Notes: generated by a model not told the origin, from the letters alone. A DNA stretch of 64,000 nucleotides from Massilia yuzhufengensis (GCF_900112225.1 NZ_FOLD01000003.1:1-64000); one strand, 5' to 3'. Shown: positions 51,778 to 62,098, counted from the first letter of the stretch. Made by a program: numbers and translations.

Positions 51778-54156
51778 ATGCCAACTATTAAAGAGATTCT
51801 TCAGACCATGGACTACGGCCCCGCACCCGAAAGCACCAAGGAAGCAACTGCGTGGCTGGAGCAGCATGGACGCCGTTTTGGCCTGTTCATCGACGGCGCG
51901 TGGACGGAGAGTGCGACCACTTTCGCCACCAATAACCCGGCCGACGGCAGCGAACTGGCGCAAGTCACCCAGGCCAGCGGCGACGACGTCGACCGCGCCG
52001 TGCAGGCCGCGCGCCGCGCGCAGCCGGGCTGGGTCGCGCTGGGCGGCCATGGCCGTGCGCGCGTCATGTACGCGCTGGCACGCCTGCTGCAGAAGCATGC
52101 GCGCCTGTTCGCCGTGCTCGAGACCCTGGACAACGGCAAGACGATCCGCGAAACCCGCGATGCCGACCTGCCACTGGCCGCGCGCCACTTCTACCACCAC
52201 GCCGGCTGGGCCCAGCTGCAACAGGAAGAATTCGCGGACTACCGCGCCGTGGGCGTGGTGGGCCAGATCGTGCCGTGGAACTTCCCGCTCCTGATGCTGG
52301 CATGGAAAATCGCGCCGGCGCTGGCCGCCGGTAACACCATCGTGTTCAAGCCGGCCGAGTACACGCCCTTGAGCGCGCTGCTGTTCGCGCAGATTTGCCA
52401 GCAGGCCGGCGTGCCTGCGGGCGTGGTGAACATCGTTACCGGCGACGGCGCCGTGGGCGAAGCCATCGTGAATCACCCCGGCATCGACAAGCTGGCCTTC
52501 ACCGGTTCGACCGAAGTGGGCCGCATCATCCGCAAGGCCACCGCCGGCACTGGCAAGAAGCTGTCGCTGGAACTGGGCGGCAAGTCGCCCTTCATCGTCT
52601 TCGACGACGCCGACCTGGACGCCGCGGTGGAAGGCCTGGTCGACTCGATCTGGTTCAACCAGGGCCAGGTCTGCTGCGCCGGTTCGCGCCTGCTGGTGCA
52701 GGAGTCGGTGTACGACCGCTTCATCGCCAAGGTCAAGCTGCGCATGCAGAACCTGCGCGTCGGTTCGCCGCTCGATAAATCGAACGACATCGGCGCCCTG
52801 GTCGACCCGGTGCAGCAGCAGCGCATCCACGGCCTGGTGGAATCGGCCCGTGCGGAAGGCTGCGAAGTCTGGCAGCCAGCCTGCGACATGCCGCAAGCCG
52901 GTTCGTGGTACCTGCCGACCCTGATCACCGGCGCCTCGACCTCGGCCGCCGTGGCCCAGGCCGAGATCTTCGGCCCGGTGCTGGTGGCGATGAGCTTCCG
53001 CACTCCGCATGAAGCGGTGCAGCTGGCGAACAACACCGTGTACGGCCTGGCCGCCTGCGTGTGGTCGGAATCGATCTCGCTGGCGCTGGACGTGGCGCCG
53101 CAGATCAAGGCCGGCGTGGTGTGGATCAATACCGCCAACCAGTTCGACGCAGCCTGCGGCTTCGGCGGCTACAAGGAATCGGGTTTTGGGCGCGAAGGCG
53201 GCAAGGAAGGGATGTACGAGTACCTGACCCCGCTGTCGGAAGATGCACGCCCGGCCGCGCCGATCGTGGCCGAGAAGGGCCGCGTGAAAGCGTCGGACGA
53301 AGGCAGCCCGTTCGCCGTCGACCGCACCGCCAAGCTCTACATCGGCGGCAAGCAGGCGCGCCCTGACGGCGCCTACAGCCGCGCCATCACCGGCGCCAAC
53401 GGCGCCTTCCTGGCCGACGTCGGCGAAGGCAACCGCAAGGACATCCGCAATGCCGTTGAAGCGGCGCACAAGGCGGCCGGCTGGTCCAAGGCCACCGCGC
53501 ACAACCGCGCGCAGGTGCTGTACTACATGGCCGAGAACCTGGCGATCCGCGCCGACGAATTCGTCGCCCGCATCGCTGCGCAGACCGGTTCGAAAGACGC
53601 AGCGCGCGAAGTGCAAGCCTCGATCGAGCGCCTGTTCTACTGGGCCGCCTGGTGCGACAAGTACGACGGCGCCGCCCACCAGCCGCCGATGCACGGCATC
53701 ACCGTGGCGCTGAACGAACCGGTCGGCGTGATCGGCATCATCTGCCCGAACGAGAACCCGCTGCTGGGCTTCATCTCGCTGGTGGCCCCGGCCATCGCGC
53801 TGGGCAACCGAGTGGTGGCGGTGCCGTCGGAAGCGCACCCGCTGTCGGCGCTTGATTTGTACCAGGTGCTCGATACCTCCGACCTGCCGGGCGGCGCGCT
53901 GAACATCGTCACCGGTTCCGCCGACGAGCTGGCCCGCACGCTGGCTTCGCACGGCGACGTGGACGCCGTCTGGCGCCACGACGGTTCGGCCGCCGGCTGC
54001 GCCGAAGTCGAACGCCTGTCCGCCGACTCGCTCAAGCGCACCTGGGTCGGCGGCGGCAAGGGTCGTGACTGGTTCGATGCGAAGCAGGCTTGCGGCCGTA
54101 CGGTGCTGCAGCATGCGAGCCAGGTGAAGAACGTGTGGATTCCGTACGGCGTGTAA
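51778..54156 (+). CDS. Two-module ALDH16-type aldehyde dehydrogenase
   Basis: This 792-residue protein has a complete N-terminal aldehyde dehydrogenase module (about 1-490) and a degenerate second one (about 515-792). The first has [20 protein letters not shown], the Glu region [20 protein letters not shown] and the catalytic Cys in [15 protein letters not shown]. The second keeps an NAD-fold outline ([39 protein letters not shown]) but has no catalytic-Cys loop and is shorter. This length and layout match ALDH16 family members; the bacterial ones studied keep an active first module, while vertebrate ALDH16A1 lacks the Cys. Here the gene sits directly after deoC, so acetaldehyde oxidation to acetate is the simplest role. 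Confidence 0.93.
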   Translation: MPTIKEILQTMDYGPAPESTKEATAWLEQHGRRFGLFIDGAWTESATTFATNNPADGSELAQVTQASGDDVDRAVQAARRAQPGWVALGGHGRARVMYALARLLQKHARLFAVLETLDNGKTIRETRDADLPLAARHFYHHAGWAQLQQEEFADYRAVGVVGQIVPWNFPLLMLAWKIAPALAAGNTIVFKPAEYTPLSALLFAQICQQAGVPAGVVNIVTGDGAVGEAIVNHPGIDKLAFTGSTEVGRIIRKATAGTGKKLSLELGGKSPFIVFDDADLDAAVEGLVDSIWFNQGQVCCAGSRLLVQESVYDRFIAKVKLRMQNLRVGSPLDKSNDIGALVDPVQQQRIHGLVESARAEGCEVWQPACDMPQAGSWYLPTLITGASTSAAVAQAEIFGPVLVAMSFRTPHEAVQLANNTVYGLAACVWSESISLALDVAPQIKAGVVWINTANQFDAACGFGGYKESGFGREGGKEGMYEYLTPLSEDARPAAPIVAEKGRVKASDEGSPFAVDRTAKLYIGGKQARPDGAYSRAITGANGAFLADVGEGNRKDIRNAVEAAHKAAGWSKATAHNRAQVLYYMAENLAIRADEFVARIAAQTGSKDAAREVQASIERLFYWAAWCDKYDGAAHQPPMHGITVALNEPVGVIGIICPNENPLLGFISLVAPAIALGNRVVAVPSEAHPLSALDLYQVLDTSDLPGGALNIVTGSADELARTLASHGDVDAVWRHDGSAAGCAEVERLSADSLKRTWVGGGKGRDWFDAKQACGRTVLQHASQVKNVWIPYGV

Positions 54157-54193
54157 GACACACGCGACGCTGACACAACCAACACCATCAAGC

Positions 54194-54230
54194 ACCGTCA
54201 TTCCCGCCTTCGCGGGAATGACGGTTTTTG
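54194..54230 (+). terminator. REP-like hairpin terminator between ALDH16 and deoA
   Basis: A 14-base perfect stem (ACCGTCATTCCCGC and its complement) around CTTC is followed by TTTTTG. It belongs to the CGTCAT-TCCCG hairpin family seen at 28910 and 41694. It could reduce or end transcription before deoA-cdd. Confidence 0.75.
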
Positions 54231-54271
54231 GGCTAACACTAGATCAGACTTACCCTTACGAGGAATCGAGC

Positions 54272-55594
54272 ATGTTCCTACCCCAAGAAATCGTCCGCAA
54301 AAAGCGTGACGGCGGCATCCTGACTGCCGAAGAAATCCAGTTCTTCGTGCGCGGCATCCCGGACGGCAGCACCACCGAAGGCCAGATCGCGGCGTTCGCG
54401 ATGGCGGTCTACTTCAACGACATGACCATGGACGAACGCGTCGCCTTCACCTTGGCGATGCGCGATTCCGGCCAGGTGCTGGAGTGGAAATCCCTCGACC
54501 TGCCAGGCCCGGTGGTCGACAAGCACTCCACCGGCGGCGTCGGCGACGTGGTTTCGCTCATGCTGGGGCCCATGATCGCGGCCTGCGGCGGCTTCGTGCC
54601 GATGATTTCCGGCCGGGGCCTGGGCCACACCGGCGGCACCCTCGACAAGTTCGATTCGATCCCCGGCTACAGCACCGTGCCGGACCCGGAACTGTTCCGC
54701 AAGATCGTCAAGGAAGTGGGCGTGGCCATCATCGGCCAGACCGCCCAGCTGGCGCCGGCCGACAAGCGCTTCTACAGCATCCGCGACACCACGGCGACCG
54801 TGGAATCGGTGGCCATGATCACCGGCTCGATCCTGTCCAAGAAGCTGGCCGCGGGCCTGGACGCGCTGGTGATGGACGTGAAAGTGGGCAGCGGCGCCTT
54901 CATGCCGACCTTTGAAAAATCGGTGGAGCTGGCCGAGAGCATCGTCAAGGTTGGCAACGGCGCGGGCACCCGCACCTCGGCCATCCTGACCGGCATGAAC
55001 GAGTCGCTGTGCCACGCCGCCGGCAACGCCGTCGAAGTGCGCGTTGCGATCGACTACCTGAGCGGCAAGGCGCGCCCGGCACGCCTGCACGAAGTGACGA
55101 TGGCGCTGTGCGCCGAGATGCTGGTCATTTCCGGCATTGCCGCCGACGACACGCAGGCACGCGCCAGGCTGCAGGCGGCGCTGGATTCGGGCGAAGCCGC
55201 CGAGCGCTTCGCGCGCATGGTCACCGCCCTGGGCGGCCCGGCCGACCTGATGGACAAGCCGGACGCGCACCTGGAAACCGCACCGATTATCGTCCCTGTA
55301 CCGGCGCTGCATGCCGGTTTCGTGACATCGACCGACACCCGCGAGATCGGCCTGGCCGTGGTGGCACTGGGCGGCGGCCGCGTGCGTCCGCAGGATGCGA
55401 TCGACTTCGCGGTCGGCCTTACCGGGCTGATGGAACTGGGCGAGCAGGTGGCTGTCGGCCAGCCGCTGGCCATGGTCCACGCACGCACCCAGCAGGCGGC
55501 CGAACAGGCGGTGCGCCAGGTGCAGGCCGCCTACAAGGTCGGCGCTGTGAAAGCGGTCGCCGAGCCGATGATCTTCCGCACCATTCGTCCGTAA
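54272..55594 (+). CDS. deoA: Thymidine phosphorylase
   Basis: DeoA converts thymidine and deoxyuridine to base and deoxyribose 1-phosphate. The 440-residue protein has the glycosyltransferase-3 family pattern: [20 protein letters not shown] at the start, [20 protein letters not shown] near residue 85, [20 protein letters not shown] near 115, and [13 protein letters not shown] near 205. The ATG at 54272 follows a GAGGA site; an upstream ATG (54218) lies in the REP hairpin and is rejected. Cdd follows after 10 bases. The REP-type terminator upstream means that this pair might be expressed partly apart from xapA-deoBC. Confidence 0.97.
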   Translation: MFLPQEIVRKKRDGGILTAEEIQFFVRGIPDGSTTEGQIAAFAMAVYFNDMTMDERVAFTLAMRDSGQVLEWKSLDLPGPVVDKHSTGGVGDVVSLMLGPMIAACGGFVPMISGRGLGHTGGTLDKFDSIPGYSTVPDPELFRKIVKEVGVAIIGQTAQLAPADKRFYSIRDTTATVESVAMITGSILSKKLAAGLDALVMDVKVGSGAFMPTFEKSVELAESIVKVGNGAGTRTSAILTGMNESLCHAAGNAVEVRVAIDYLSGKARPARLHEVTMALCAEMLVISGIAADDTQARARLQAALDSGEAAERFARMVTALGGPADLMDKPDAHLETAPIIVPVPALHAGFVTSTDTREIGLAVVALGGGRVRPQDAIDFAVGLTGLMELGEQVAVGQPLAMVHARTQQAAEQAVRQVQAAYKVGAVKAVAEPMIFRTIRP

Positions 55595-55604
55595 CAGGAG
55601 CAGC

Positions 55605-56006
55605 ATGAAATACGCAAAACTGATAGCCGAAGCCCGCGCCGCGCGCGAGCTGGCCTATACGCCGTACTCGAAGTTCCAGGTCGGCGCCGCCCTCGAATGC
55701 AAGGACGGCCGCATCTTCCGCGGCTGTAACGTGGAAAACGCGTCCTACGGCCTGTGCAACTGCGCCGAGCGCACGGCCTTCTTCAGCGCCATCGCCAATG
55801 GCTACAAGCCGGGCGACTTCAGCGCGCTGGCCGTCATCGGCCAGACCGATGGGCCGATCGCCCCCTGCGGCGCCTGCCGCCAGGTCATCCTCGAACTGGG
55901 CGGCAATGCGCTGCCGGTCGTGCTGACCAACCTGAAGGGCGACGTGTTCGAGACCACGGCGGCGGAGCAGCTGCCGAATGCCTTTGGTGGCCTCGACCTG
56001 AACTAG
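55605..56006 (+). CDS. cdd: Cytidine deaminase
   Basis: Cdd converts cytidine and deoxycytidine to uridine and deoxyuridine, which DeoA or uridine phosphorylase can then split. The 133-residue protein is of the short homotetrameric zinc type: GCNVENASYGLCNCAERTAF carries the first zinc Cys and catalytic Glu, and APCGACRQVILELG the other two Cys ligands. It has a CAGGAG ribosome site and is the last gene of the nucleoside operon; a terminator follows at 56029. Confidence 0.97.
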   Translation: MKYAKLIAEARAARELAYTPYSKFQVGAALECKDGRIFRGCNVENASYGLCNCAERTAFFSAIANGYKPGDFSALAVIGQTDGPIAPCGACRQVILELGGNALPVVLTNLKGDVFETTAAEQLPNAFGGLDLN

Positions 56007-56028
56007 CACGCGGCCTCGCCGTCTGCTC

Positions 56029-56067
56029 GAGGCGCTGACCGCGGAAACGCGTCGGCGCCTCTTTTTT
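56029..56067 (+). terminator. Rho-independent terminator after cdd
   Basis: GAGGCGC and GCGCCTC close a long stem, extended inward by GAC/GTC-type and GCG/CGC pairs with one bulge, around a GAAA loop. Seven T residues follow. It ends the xapA-deo-cdd transcript. Confidence 0.85.
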
Positions 56068-56241
56068 TCTTCGTTCGCTATCGGACAATTCCGAGTCGTA
56101 TCATCCTCCCTCCGAAAGGTTGTGCACGGGCAGCCTCACTGTCCACCCTGTCATCAAGCAGCCTGATCCTTCGCAACGGCCGTGACCGCATCTCGACGTG
56201 TAATCGCCGAATACCCTGGCCATGCATGATCGGAGGAAACA

Positions 56242-59169
56242 ATGTTGCTGCGCGCCCTAGAAACCAGCCTGCTTGCGTCCCTCGGCCGTTTTACCCAGGA
56301 CACCCGCCTGATCCGGCTCGCCACGCCACTGGGTGATGCGCTGGTGGCCGAATGCGTGCGCGGCGAGGAAGCGATCAGCCAGGCCTACCGCTTTGAGATC
56401 GATGCCTTGTCGACGGACGCCCACCTGGTGCTGAAAACCCTGGTCGGGCGGCCGGCGCTGGTGCAGTTGCTCACCGCGTCGGGCTTCGACTGCTTCCGCC
56501 CCTTCCACGGCTACATCACGGGCGCTGCGATGACGGGCGCCAATGGTGGCTTCGCACGCTATGTCCTCACTATTGAACCGTGGAGCAAGTTCCTGTCGCT
56601 GGGCAGGGACAGCCGAACCTTCCAGGACATGAGCGTATTCGACATCCTGGACGTCATCTTCGGCAGCTATTCGGGACGCGGCCTGCTGGCGCCCGCGTGG
56701 CGCATCGACGTCGCCGACCAGGGCGTGTACGCGAAGCGCAGCCTGACCACCCAATACCAGGAAAGCGACCTGGCGTTTGCCGAGCGCCTGATGCATGAGG
56801 AGGGACTGTTCTACTTCTTCGAGCACAGCGGCGATCCGGACAGCGCCGCGCTGGGCAGCCACACGATGGTGATTGCCGATCACAACGGCGCCTTCCAGCC
56901 AAATGCACAGGCGGAGGTGGAGTTCACCCGTCCGGGTGCGGTAATGAAGGCCGACAGCATCGATCGCTGGCGCACCGAAATGCGCATGAACACCAACGCG
57001 ATCGAGATGGGCAGCTGGGACTATCGCAGCGCGCGCCAGCGCCAGGCCAGTGCGGCAGGGCCGGAGGGCAGCGGCCCGGTGCTGGCCAGCCGCGACGCGC
57101 CGGGCTTGTATGCGTGGCAGACACGGGAAGTGGGCCAGCGGATCGCCGTCAACCAGATCCAGGCGTTCGAGGCTGCGCGCCAGGTGCACATCGCCGCCGG
57201 GACGGTGCGGACTTTCGCGCCGGGCACCAGCTTTACCCTGCACGGGCATGCGCGCTTCGATAAAGCAGGGAGCGACGACGAGCGCAGCTTCGTCATCGTC
57301 CGCGCCAGGCACCTGATGCACAACAACCTGAGCGCGGATATGCGCGACGGCGTGGGCAAGCTGCTCGGGCAAGGCGTCGTCGCGCTGGCGGGCGCGCACG
57401 AGTTCGGGCCGAGGGAGACGCGCGAGGTGGACGGCGGACGTCCCCTTTACCGCAACCGCATCGAGGCGATCCCGGCGCGCGTGCCTTACCGCAGCACGGG
57501 CGTCGACGACCATGGGCGTTTTTTGCATCCGCACCCGACGGTGCGCGGCCAGCAGACCGCCATCGTGGTCGGGCCCGCGGGTGCGGTGGTGCATACCGAC
57601 CGCGATCACCGGGTCAAGGTGCAGTTTCACTGGCAACGGGGCGCGGCCAGCCATAGCCGGGCGACGCACCCGACTCCCGAAGGGCATACCGGCGCACCGG
57701 GCGACGACAGCGCCGGCACCTGGGTGCGGGTGATGACGCCGCTGGCCGGCGCCAACTGGGGGGCCAGCATGGTGCCGCGCGTGGGGCAGGAAGTGCTCGT
57801 CGACTTCCTGGACGGCGATATCAACCGGCCCGTGGTGATCGGCAGCCTGTACAACGGCCGGGGGGCGGTCGATGCCCAGCACAACGGGGTCGCACAGGGG
57901 GCAGGGGCGGCGACCGGCAATGCGGCGCCGTGGTTCCCGGGCGAGAGCGGCGGGCATGCGCACCCTGCGGTCCTGAGCGGCATCAGGTCGCAGGCCATGC
58001 AGGGCAGCCAGTCGGGGGACGGGGGGTATAACCAGCTGGTGTTCGACGACAGCGCGGGGCAGCCGCGCGTCGCCCTGCAGCATCATGCGAAGGCGCATGA
58101 AGGGACGGCGGAGCTCAACCTGGGGCACCTGCGGCACCAGGTCGACAATGCGCGGCTGGACACGGTGGGGTTTGGGGCGGAGCTCAAGACGGCGCACGCC
58201 GTGGCGCTGCGGGCGGGGCAGGGGATGTTGTTGTCGGCGGATAAGCGGGCTGGGGGGAGTGGGAGCCAGCTGGATTCGCGGGAGGCCGTTGCGCAGATCG
58301 AGGAAAGCCATCAGCTGCAGATCGATGTGGCGACGCTGGCGAAAAAGCATAACGCGGCGTTGAAGGGTGAGGCCGAGCCAGAGGAGCTTGCGGCGATCAA
58401 GCAGATGGGCCACAGCGCCGCGGTTCTCGAAGGCCGGGCAGACCAGCAGGAAAGCGGGCGGCACGAAGCCGGCGGCTACAGCGAGCCGCAGCTGCAGCTG
58501 TCGAGCCCCGCCGGCATCGTCGCCTGTACACCCGGGGATGCGGTGCTGGCGGCGGGGACGACGAGCAGCATCGTGGCGGGACAGGACATCAACATGGTCG
58601 CGCAGGGCGCCTTTTCGACCCTCGTGGCCTCGGGAATCAGCCTGTTCACCTACGGCAAAGCCACGAATAAAACGAAGCCGAACCAGGAGGTGGGCATCAA
58701 GTTGCACGCGGCCAGTGGGAAGCTCAGCAGCCAGAGCCAGTCGGGACCGACTTCGCTTACTGCCGACAAGAAGATCACCGTGGCGAGCGTGACAAAAACG
58801 GTTTCTATTTCCGCTCCGAAGAAGCATGTGCTTCTGACGGCGCAAGGCGCCTATATCAAGCTGGAAGGCGGGAATATCGAGGTGCACGCGCCTGGGAATG
58901 TGGAGTTCAAAGCGAGCAAAAAGGAACTTGCGGGGCCTGTCAGTGTGACCGGTGTGGATCTAGCTGTGAAGGTGTCCGAATTGAATCTGAAGCGCGATCT
59001 CGAAATCGAGTACGTGGACGCCGATGGGAACACGCTTGCCGATGAGCCGATCACACTCAAATTTTCTTCGGGTCCAGAGAAGCAAACTGTATTGGACGGT
59101 AACGGCAAGGCAGTTCTCAAGAATGCCCCGCTCGGTCCTTTTGGTGCGAAACAGCCGCGACGGAAATGA
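56242..59169 (+). CDS. vgrG: Type VI secretion VgrG spike protein with C-terminal adaptor tail
   Basis: This 975-residue VgrG forms the trimeric spike tip of a type VI secretion system. The gp27-like base spans residues of about 15-380 (YRFEIDALSTDAHLVLKTLV; QYQESDLAFAERLMHEEGLF). The gp5 OB fold follows (VKVQFHWQRG; GASMVPRVGQEVLVDFLDGD). DUF2345 spans about 745-910 (QLSSPAGIVACTPGDAVLAA). After it comes a 65-residue tail (LEIEYVDADGNTLADEPITL...GKAVLKN) that looks like a small beta-sandwich of the transthyretin-like type used to load effectors. The tail DNA is AT-richer than the body. The gene has a GGAGGA site and is followed after 9 bases by a candidate effector. No other T6SS structural gene is present. 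Confidence 0.95.
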   Translation: MLLRALETSLLASLGRFTQDTRLIRLATPLGDALVAECVRGEEAISQAYRFEIDALSTDAHLVLKTLVGRPALVQLLTASGFDCFRPFHGYITGAAMTGANGGFARYVLTIEPWSKFLSLGRDSRTFQDMSVFDILDVIFGSYSGRGLLAPAWRIDVADQGVYAKRSLTTQYQESDLAFAERLMHEEGLFYFFEHSGDPDSAALGSHTMVIADHNGAFQPNAQAEVEFTRPGAVMKADSIDRWRTEMRMNTNAIEMGSWDYRSARQRQASAAGPEGSGPVLASRDAPGLYAWQTREVGQRIAVNQIQAFEAARQVHIAAGTVRTFAPGTSFTLHGHARFDKAGSDDERSFVIVRARHLMHNNLSADMRDGVGKLLGQGVVALAGAHEFGPRETREVDGGRPLYRNRIEAIPARVPYRSTGVDDHGRFLHPHPTVRGQQTAIVVGPAGAVVHTDRDHRVKVQFHWQRGAASHSRATHPTPEGHTGAPGDDSAGTWVRVMTPLAGANWGASMVPRVGQEVLVDFLDGDINRPVVIGSLYNGRGAVDAQHNGVAQGAGAATGNAAPWFPGESGGHAHPAVLSGIRSQAMQGSQSGDGGYNQLVFDDSAGQPRVALQHHAKAHEGTAELNLGHLRHQVDNARLDTVGFGAELKTAHAVALRAGQGMLLSADKRAGGSGSQLDSREAVAQIEESHQLQIDVATLAKKHNAALKGEAEPEELAAIKQMGHSAAVLEGRADQQESGRHEAGGYSEPQLQLSSPAGIVACTPGDAVLAAGTTSSIVAGQDINMVAQGAFSTLVASGISLFTYGKATNKTKPNQEVGIKLHAASGKLSSQSQSGPTSLTADKKITVASVTKTVSISAPKKHVLLTAQGAYIKLEGGNIEVHAPGNVEFKASKKELAGPVSVTGVDLAVKVSELNLKRDLEIEYVDADGNTLADEPITLKFSSGPEKQTVLDGNGKAVLKNAPLGPFGAKQPRRK

Positions 59170-59178
59170 GGATTTGAA

Positions 59179-60582
59179 ATGAGCGCAAAGAAAGTAAATC
59201 ACACGTCGAACGCGGCGGCGCAGGAGGTGTGCATCGACTTGCCAGGGGAGAGCGTTCAGTGCTGGCGGTCGAGTGACAAGGTAAAGGTCATTTTGCGCAA
59301 GCATCGCGATGTGATCTTCGACATCAATCTCAAGAAGGGGGCGCTGTACACCGTCGTATCGAAGTCGCAGTTCTACAGCCCACGGGAGAAAAAATTACTG
59401 AGGCAGGTCGAATTCTCCGATGGAGAAAAGTTCCATATCTGGGTTGGCCGGGAGTTCAAGGGCTCACTCGTCCTTTCGGTTAGCGGAACTGTCTTAGGCC
59501 AATACAATGTCGTCGAGCTGGACCCGACCAATTATGGGACCGACCCAAAGGAGAAGCCGGAGCCGCTGTTGGTAACGCTGGCCACGCGCGAACAGGCTTC
59601 TGCCTCATCGACGACCGCTGGCCCGCTGAACGTTGTCCAGAACCAGCTCGACATCTTTGCGCTACTCAATCCAAAGCTACCGCTTTTGGCGAACATGAGC
59701 AGCACCAGGTTTGACTATTCGTATCCTTCCGACCCACCGGATGTTAGGGAGTACGTCGCAGTCGCCGATGTGCACCCCGCCGAGATTCGCGCGGACGTCT
59801 TGCGGCAATTGGAAACCGGACCGGTAAGCGGAAAGCCCAGCGAACTGCTGTCAGGAGCGGCGCAAACAAAAGGAAACTCTCATCTCTATAAAGCACTGGG
59901 CGCTGTTGCCTCCACCATCTCGGGTAACGATTTTGTGACGAGTACTGTGTTTAAGGAGAGTGCCGGGTACTTGCAGGAGCATATCCGATCGATGGACAAG
60001 ATCTTGATGATGGTTCGCATCGAAAAAAAAGCGAAAGGTCAGTATAGGGCGATATTTAAGGGAAAGCCTGTATCGAAAGTAGTCGCCGCCGCTCTGGCTG
60101 GAAAAACGGCAAAAACGGTTCATCAGAATGTCGTTCTTGGATCAAAAGCAAGCAGCTTCATCGATGGTGGATTCGCCAAAAGCGGCAAAGCAGGATACGG
60201 CGCGCGCAGAATCATGCTCACTGCCACTGAAAACTTCAAGGGTGGAGTGAAGATCCAAATTATTGGGACCGTGATTGATCTATTTGTGGACGTGCATACC
60301 GTGTATTTCGACGAGAAGGGAAGCAAGGATCTCTCCGAACTTTTGGGCCGCGCTGGTGTGTCGATCGCAAAAGCAGGTCTCACTGCCGTGATGGGCAGCG
60401 TGTTCGCGGCCAGTGGTATTGCGATGGTGACGGCCGGCGCGACTATCGCAGGGCTGACGGCTGCGCCCGTCATTGCCGTCGTTGCGGTAGTAGTTGGCGG
60501 CTACATACTTGCTGGGATAATCGTTGATAAACTGGATGACGGGTTCAAAATCAAACATTCAATAGCAGAGGCGTCGCGATAA
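59179..60582 (+). CDS. Candidate T6SS effector, possibly pore-forming
   Basis: This 467-residue protein has no recognised enzymatic motif. It starts 9 bases after vgrG and has no signal peptide, as expected of VgrG cargo. Residues of about 1-125 are beta-rich (GALYTVVSKSQFYSPREKKL); the middle is mixed. Residues of about 395-450 contain two long hydrophobic stretches (SIAKAGLTAVMGSVFAASGI and APVIAVVAVVVGGYILAGII), which resemble the membrane hairpin of colicin-type pore formers. The next gene encodes a polytopic membrane protein, the usual immunity type for pore formers. AT-richer base use suggests transfer. A membrane toxin is the best guess, not proven. Confidence 0.65.
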   Translation: MSAKKVNHTSNAAAQEVCIDLPGESVQCWRSSDKVKVILRKHRDVIFDINLKKGALYTVVSKSQFYSPREKKLLRQVEFSDGEKFHIWVGREFKGSLVLSVSGTVLGQYNVVELDPTNYGTDPKEKPEPLLVTLATREQASASSTTAGPLNVVQNQLDIFALLNPKLPLLANMSSTRFDYSYPSDPPDVREYVAVADVHPAEIRADVLRQLETGPVSGKPSELLSGAAQTKGNSHLYKALGAVASTISGNDFVTSTVFKESAGYLQEHIRSMDKILMMVRIEKKAKGQYRAIFKGKPVSKVVAAALAGKTAKTVHQNVVLGSKASSFIDGGFAKSGKAGYGARRIMLTATENFKGGVKIQIIGTVIDLFVDVHTVYFDEKGSKDLSELLGRAGVSIAKAGLTAVMGSVFAASGIAMVTAGATIAGLTAAPVIAVVAVVVGGYILAGIIVDKLDDGFKIKHSIAEASR

Positions 60583-60583
60583 T

Positions 60584-61303
60584 ATGGCGAACAGTTCCAT
60601 TGCACATTTATCATTATCAGCATTCATGCTTACTGGCGGCGTTGCAGGGGGATGGGCGCTTACTGACAAACTCGCAGGGGACGAGGCTGCGGTCTCATTT
60701 CTAAGAGTTGGCACGATGATGCTCATCGCTTTATTGACGTCACAGCTGATACTAGCAAGGATGGGGCAAAAGAGGGTCGCGCACCTGATACTGTATAACA
60801 TCGCTTTTATTTTTGCGATCGTCGGATTCCTTTTATGTCTGATACTGCCGCTGTTGTGGGTGCCGTCAATTGGGCTCGAAGTAAAGCTGTTGTTAAGCCT
60901 GATGTCGCTGGTGCTCTGGTACTCAAACGTATCCAAGGGAATCGAGATAATGGAATTGAAGTGGGATGAAACGGCGAAAAAGTCATTGTTCCGCTTTTAC
61001 AGTAAACATGAAGGTGCAATTAACTGGACTGGACTGTTAAAATCGCTGAAGCTGTCCGTAGTAGTTTACATTCCAGGCGTTCCGAAAAGCTTTGACGCTG
61101 CGATTTCCATTCTTGTTGTCGCGTTCATGTTGGCCGGACTCTCATTGCGCAATACATTTCCCATTTTTAGTGTGTTTGCCTGGGGAATTCCGATGATCGT
61201 CGCCATCTCGACGATCATGCAGATGATAGGTTTCGGAGTTGCGCAATTCATGAAATTGACCGCACTAGAAAAACAAGACGGGGTAATTATCCGCCCAGCT
61301 TAA
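60584..61303 (+). CDS. Polytopic membrane protein, candidate immunity protein
   Basis: This 239-residue protein has about six hydrophobic segments (LSLSAFMLTGGVAGGWALTD, VGTMMLIALLTSQLILA, LILYNIAFIFAIVGFLLCLI, AISILVVAFMLAGLSL, FSVFAWGIPMIVAISTIMQM). A hydrophilic cytoplasmic loop near residues 115-155 contains KWDETAKKSLFRFYSKHEG. Its ATG lies one base after the effector stop codon, so the two are coupled. An inner-membrane immunity protein for a pore-forming effector is the likely role. No family was recognised. Composition is AT-rich like that of the effector. Confidence 0.65.
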   Translation: MANSSIAHLSLSAFMLTGGVAGGWALTDKLAGDEAAVSFLRVGTMMLIALLTSQLILARMGQKRVAHLILYNIAFIFAIVGFLLCLILPLLWVPSIGLEVKLLLSLMSLVLWYSNVSKGIEIMELKWDETAKKSLFRFYSKHEGAINWTGLLKSLKLSVVVYIPGVPKSFDAAISILVVAFMLAGLSLRNTFPIFSVFAWGIPMIVAISTIMQMIGFGVAQFMKLTALEKQDGVIIRPA

Positions 61304-61429
61304 CGAGAGTTTGCTATTTGCATTAATTCCCGGTCAGCCGCCAGACGGCTCGGTACTATGTCTTCTCTTGAAATCCCCGCCAACCACACAACATGCACAT
61401 GTGACCACGTTTCGATGAGGAGCACCCCC

Positions 61430-62095
61430 ATGAACCCATCCGACTCACACATGCTGCACGATTTCCTCGGCCAGCTGGTCCAGGCCCGCGGCATCCAGAA
61501 AGACCCCGAGGCCGACGCCCTGATCCAGCGCGCCGTCGCCCAGCAGCCCGACGCCGCCTACCTGCTGGTGCAGCGCGTCCTGCTGATGGAGCAAGCGCTC
61601 AGTAGCGCCAAGTCCCGGATCGCCGCGCTGGAAAGCCAGCTGCAGAACCAGGGCCGGGAGAGCGGCGGCTTCCTCGACCCGCATAGCTGGGGCAGCCGCG
61701 GCCAAGCGAGCCATCCACAACCCCACCACATGTCCTACCAACACGCCATCCCCGGCTCGATGAGCCGCGGCCTGCCGGGATTCCTGCGCGGCGGCGGTGG
61801 CGGTAGCGGTGGGATGTTGGGATCGATCGCCGCAACGGCCGCTGGCGTGGCGGCGGGCAGCTTCCTGTTCCACGGCCTGGACAACCTGTTCCATGACCAT
61901 GACGGCGGGGCCAGCCACCTGCTGGGCGGGGGGAGTGAATTTGCAGGCGGCGACCTGTCCGGCAGTTCACTGGCCGAACAGGCGGGCCTGGGCGATATCG
62001 GTACCGGCAATAGCATGCTAGCCGATGAAAGCGGCCTTGATGGCAATGGCGGCTTTTTCGATGGCGACGGTTCGGACGATGGGCTGTTCGGTTAG
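61430..62095 (+). CDS. DUF2076 domain protein
   Basis: This 221-residue protein fits the DUF2076 pattern. Its N-terminal helix pair (residues of about 5-75) has DPEADALIQRAVAQQPDAAY and LLVQRVLLMEQALSSAKSRI. A Gly/Ser/His-rich linker follows, a short hydrophobic Gly/Ala segment (SIAATAAGVAAGSFLFHGLD), and an acidic Gly-rich C-terminus. The start at 61430 follows GATGAGGAG. DUF2076 proteins are described as possible periplasmic or envelope-associated sensors, without known function. It is 127 bases after the immunity gene but its composition is that of core genes. A degenerate GTAG repeat lies at its 3' side. Confidence 0.82.
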   Translation: MNPSDSHMLHDFLGQLVQARGIQKDPEADALIQRAVAQQPDAAYLLVQRVLLMEQALSSAKSRIAALESQLQNQGRESGGFLDPHSWGSRGQASHPQPHHMSYQHAIPGSMSRGLPGFLRGGGGGSGGMLGSIAATAAGVAAGSFLFHGLDNLFHDHDGGASHLLGGGSEFAGGDLSGSSLAEQAGLGDIGTGNSMLADESGLDGNGGFFDGDGSDDGLFG

Positions 62096-62098
62096 AAC

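Noticed and set aside
53292..54156. Second half of ALDH16 as a frameshifted duplicate gene
   Set aside because: It is in one continuous frame with the first module, and the two-module layout is normal for ALDH16.
51757..54201. 814-codon leftward ORF opposite the ALDH16 gene
   Set aside because: Antisense shadow with no motif; the plus strand has intact dehydrogenase motifs.
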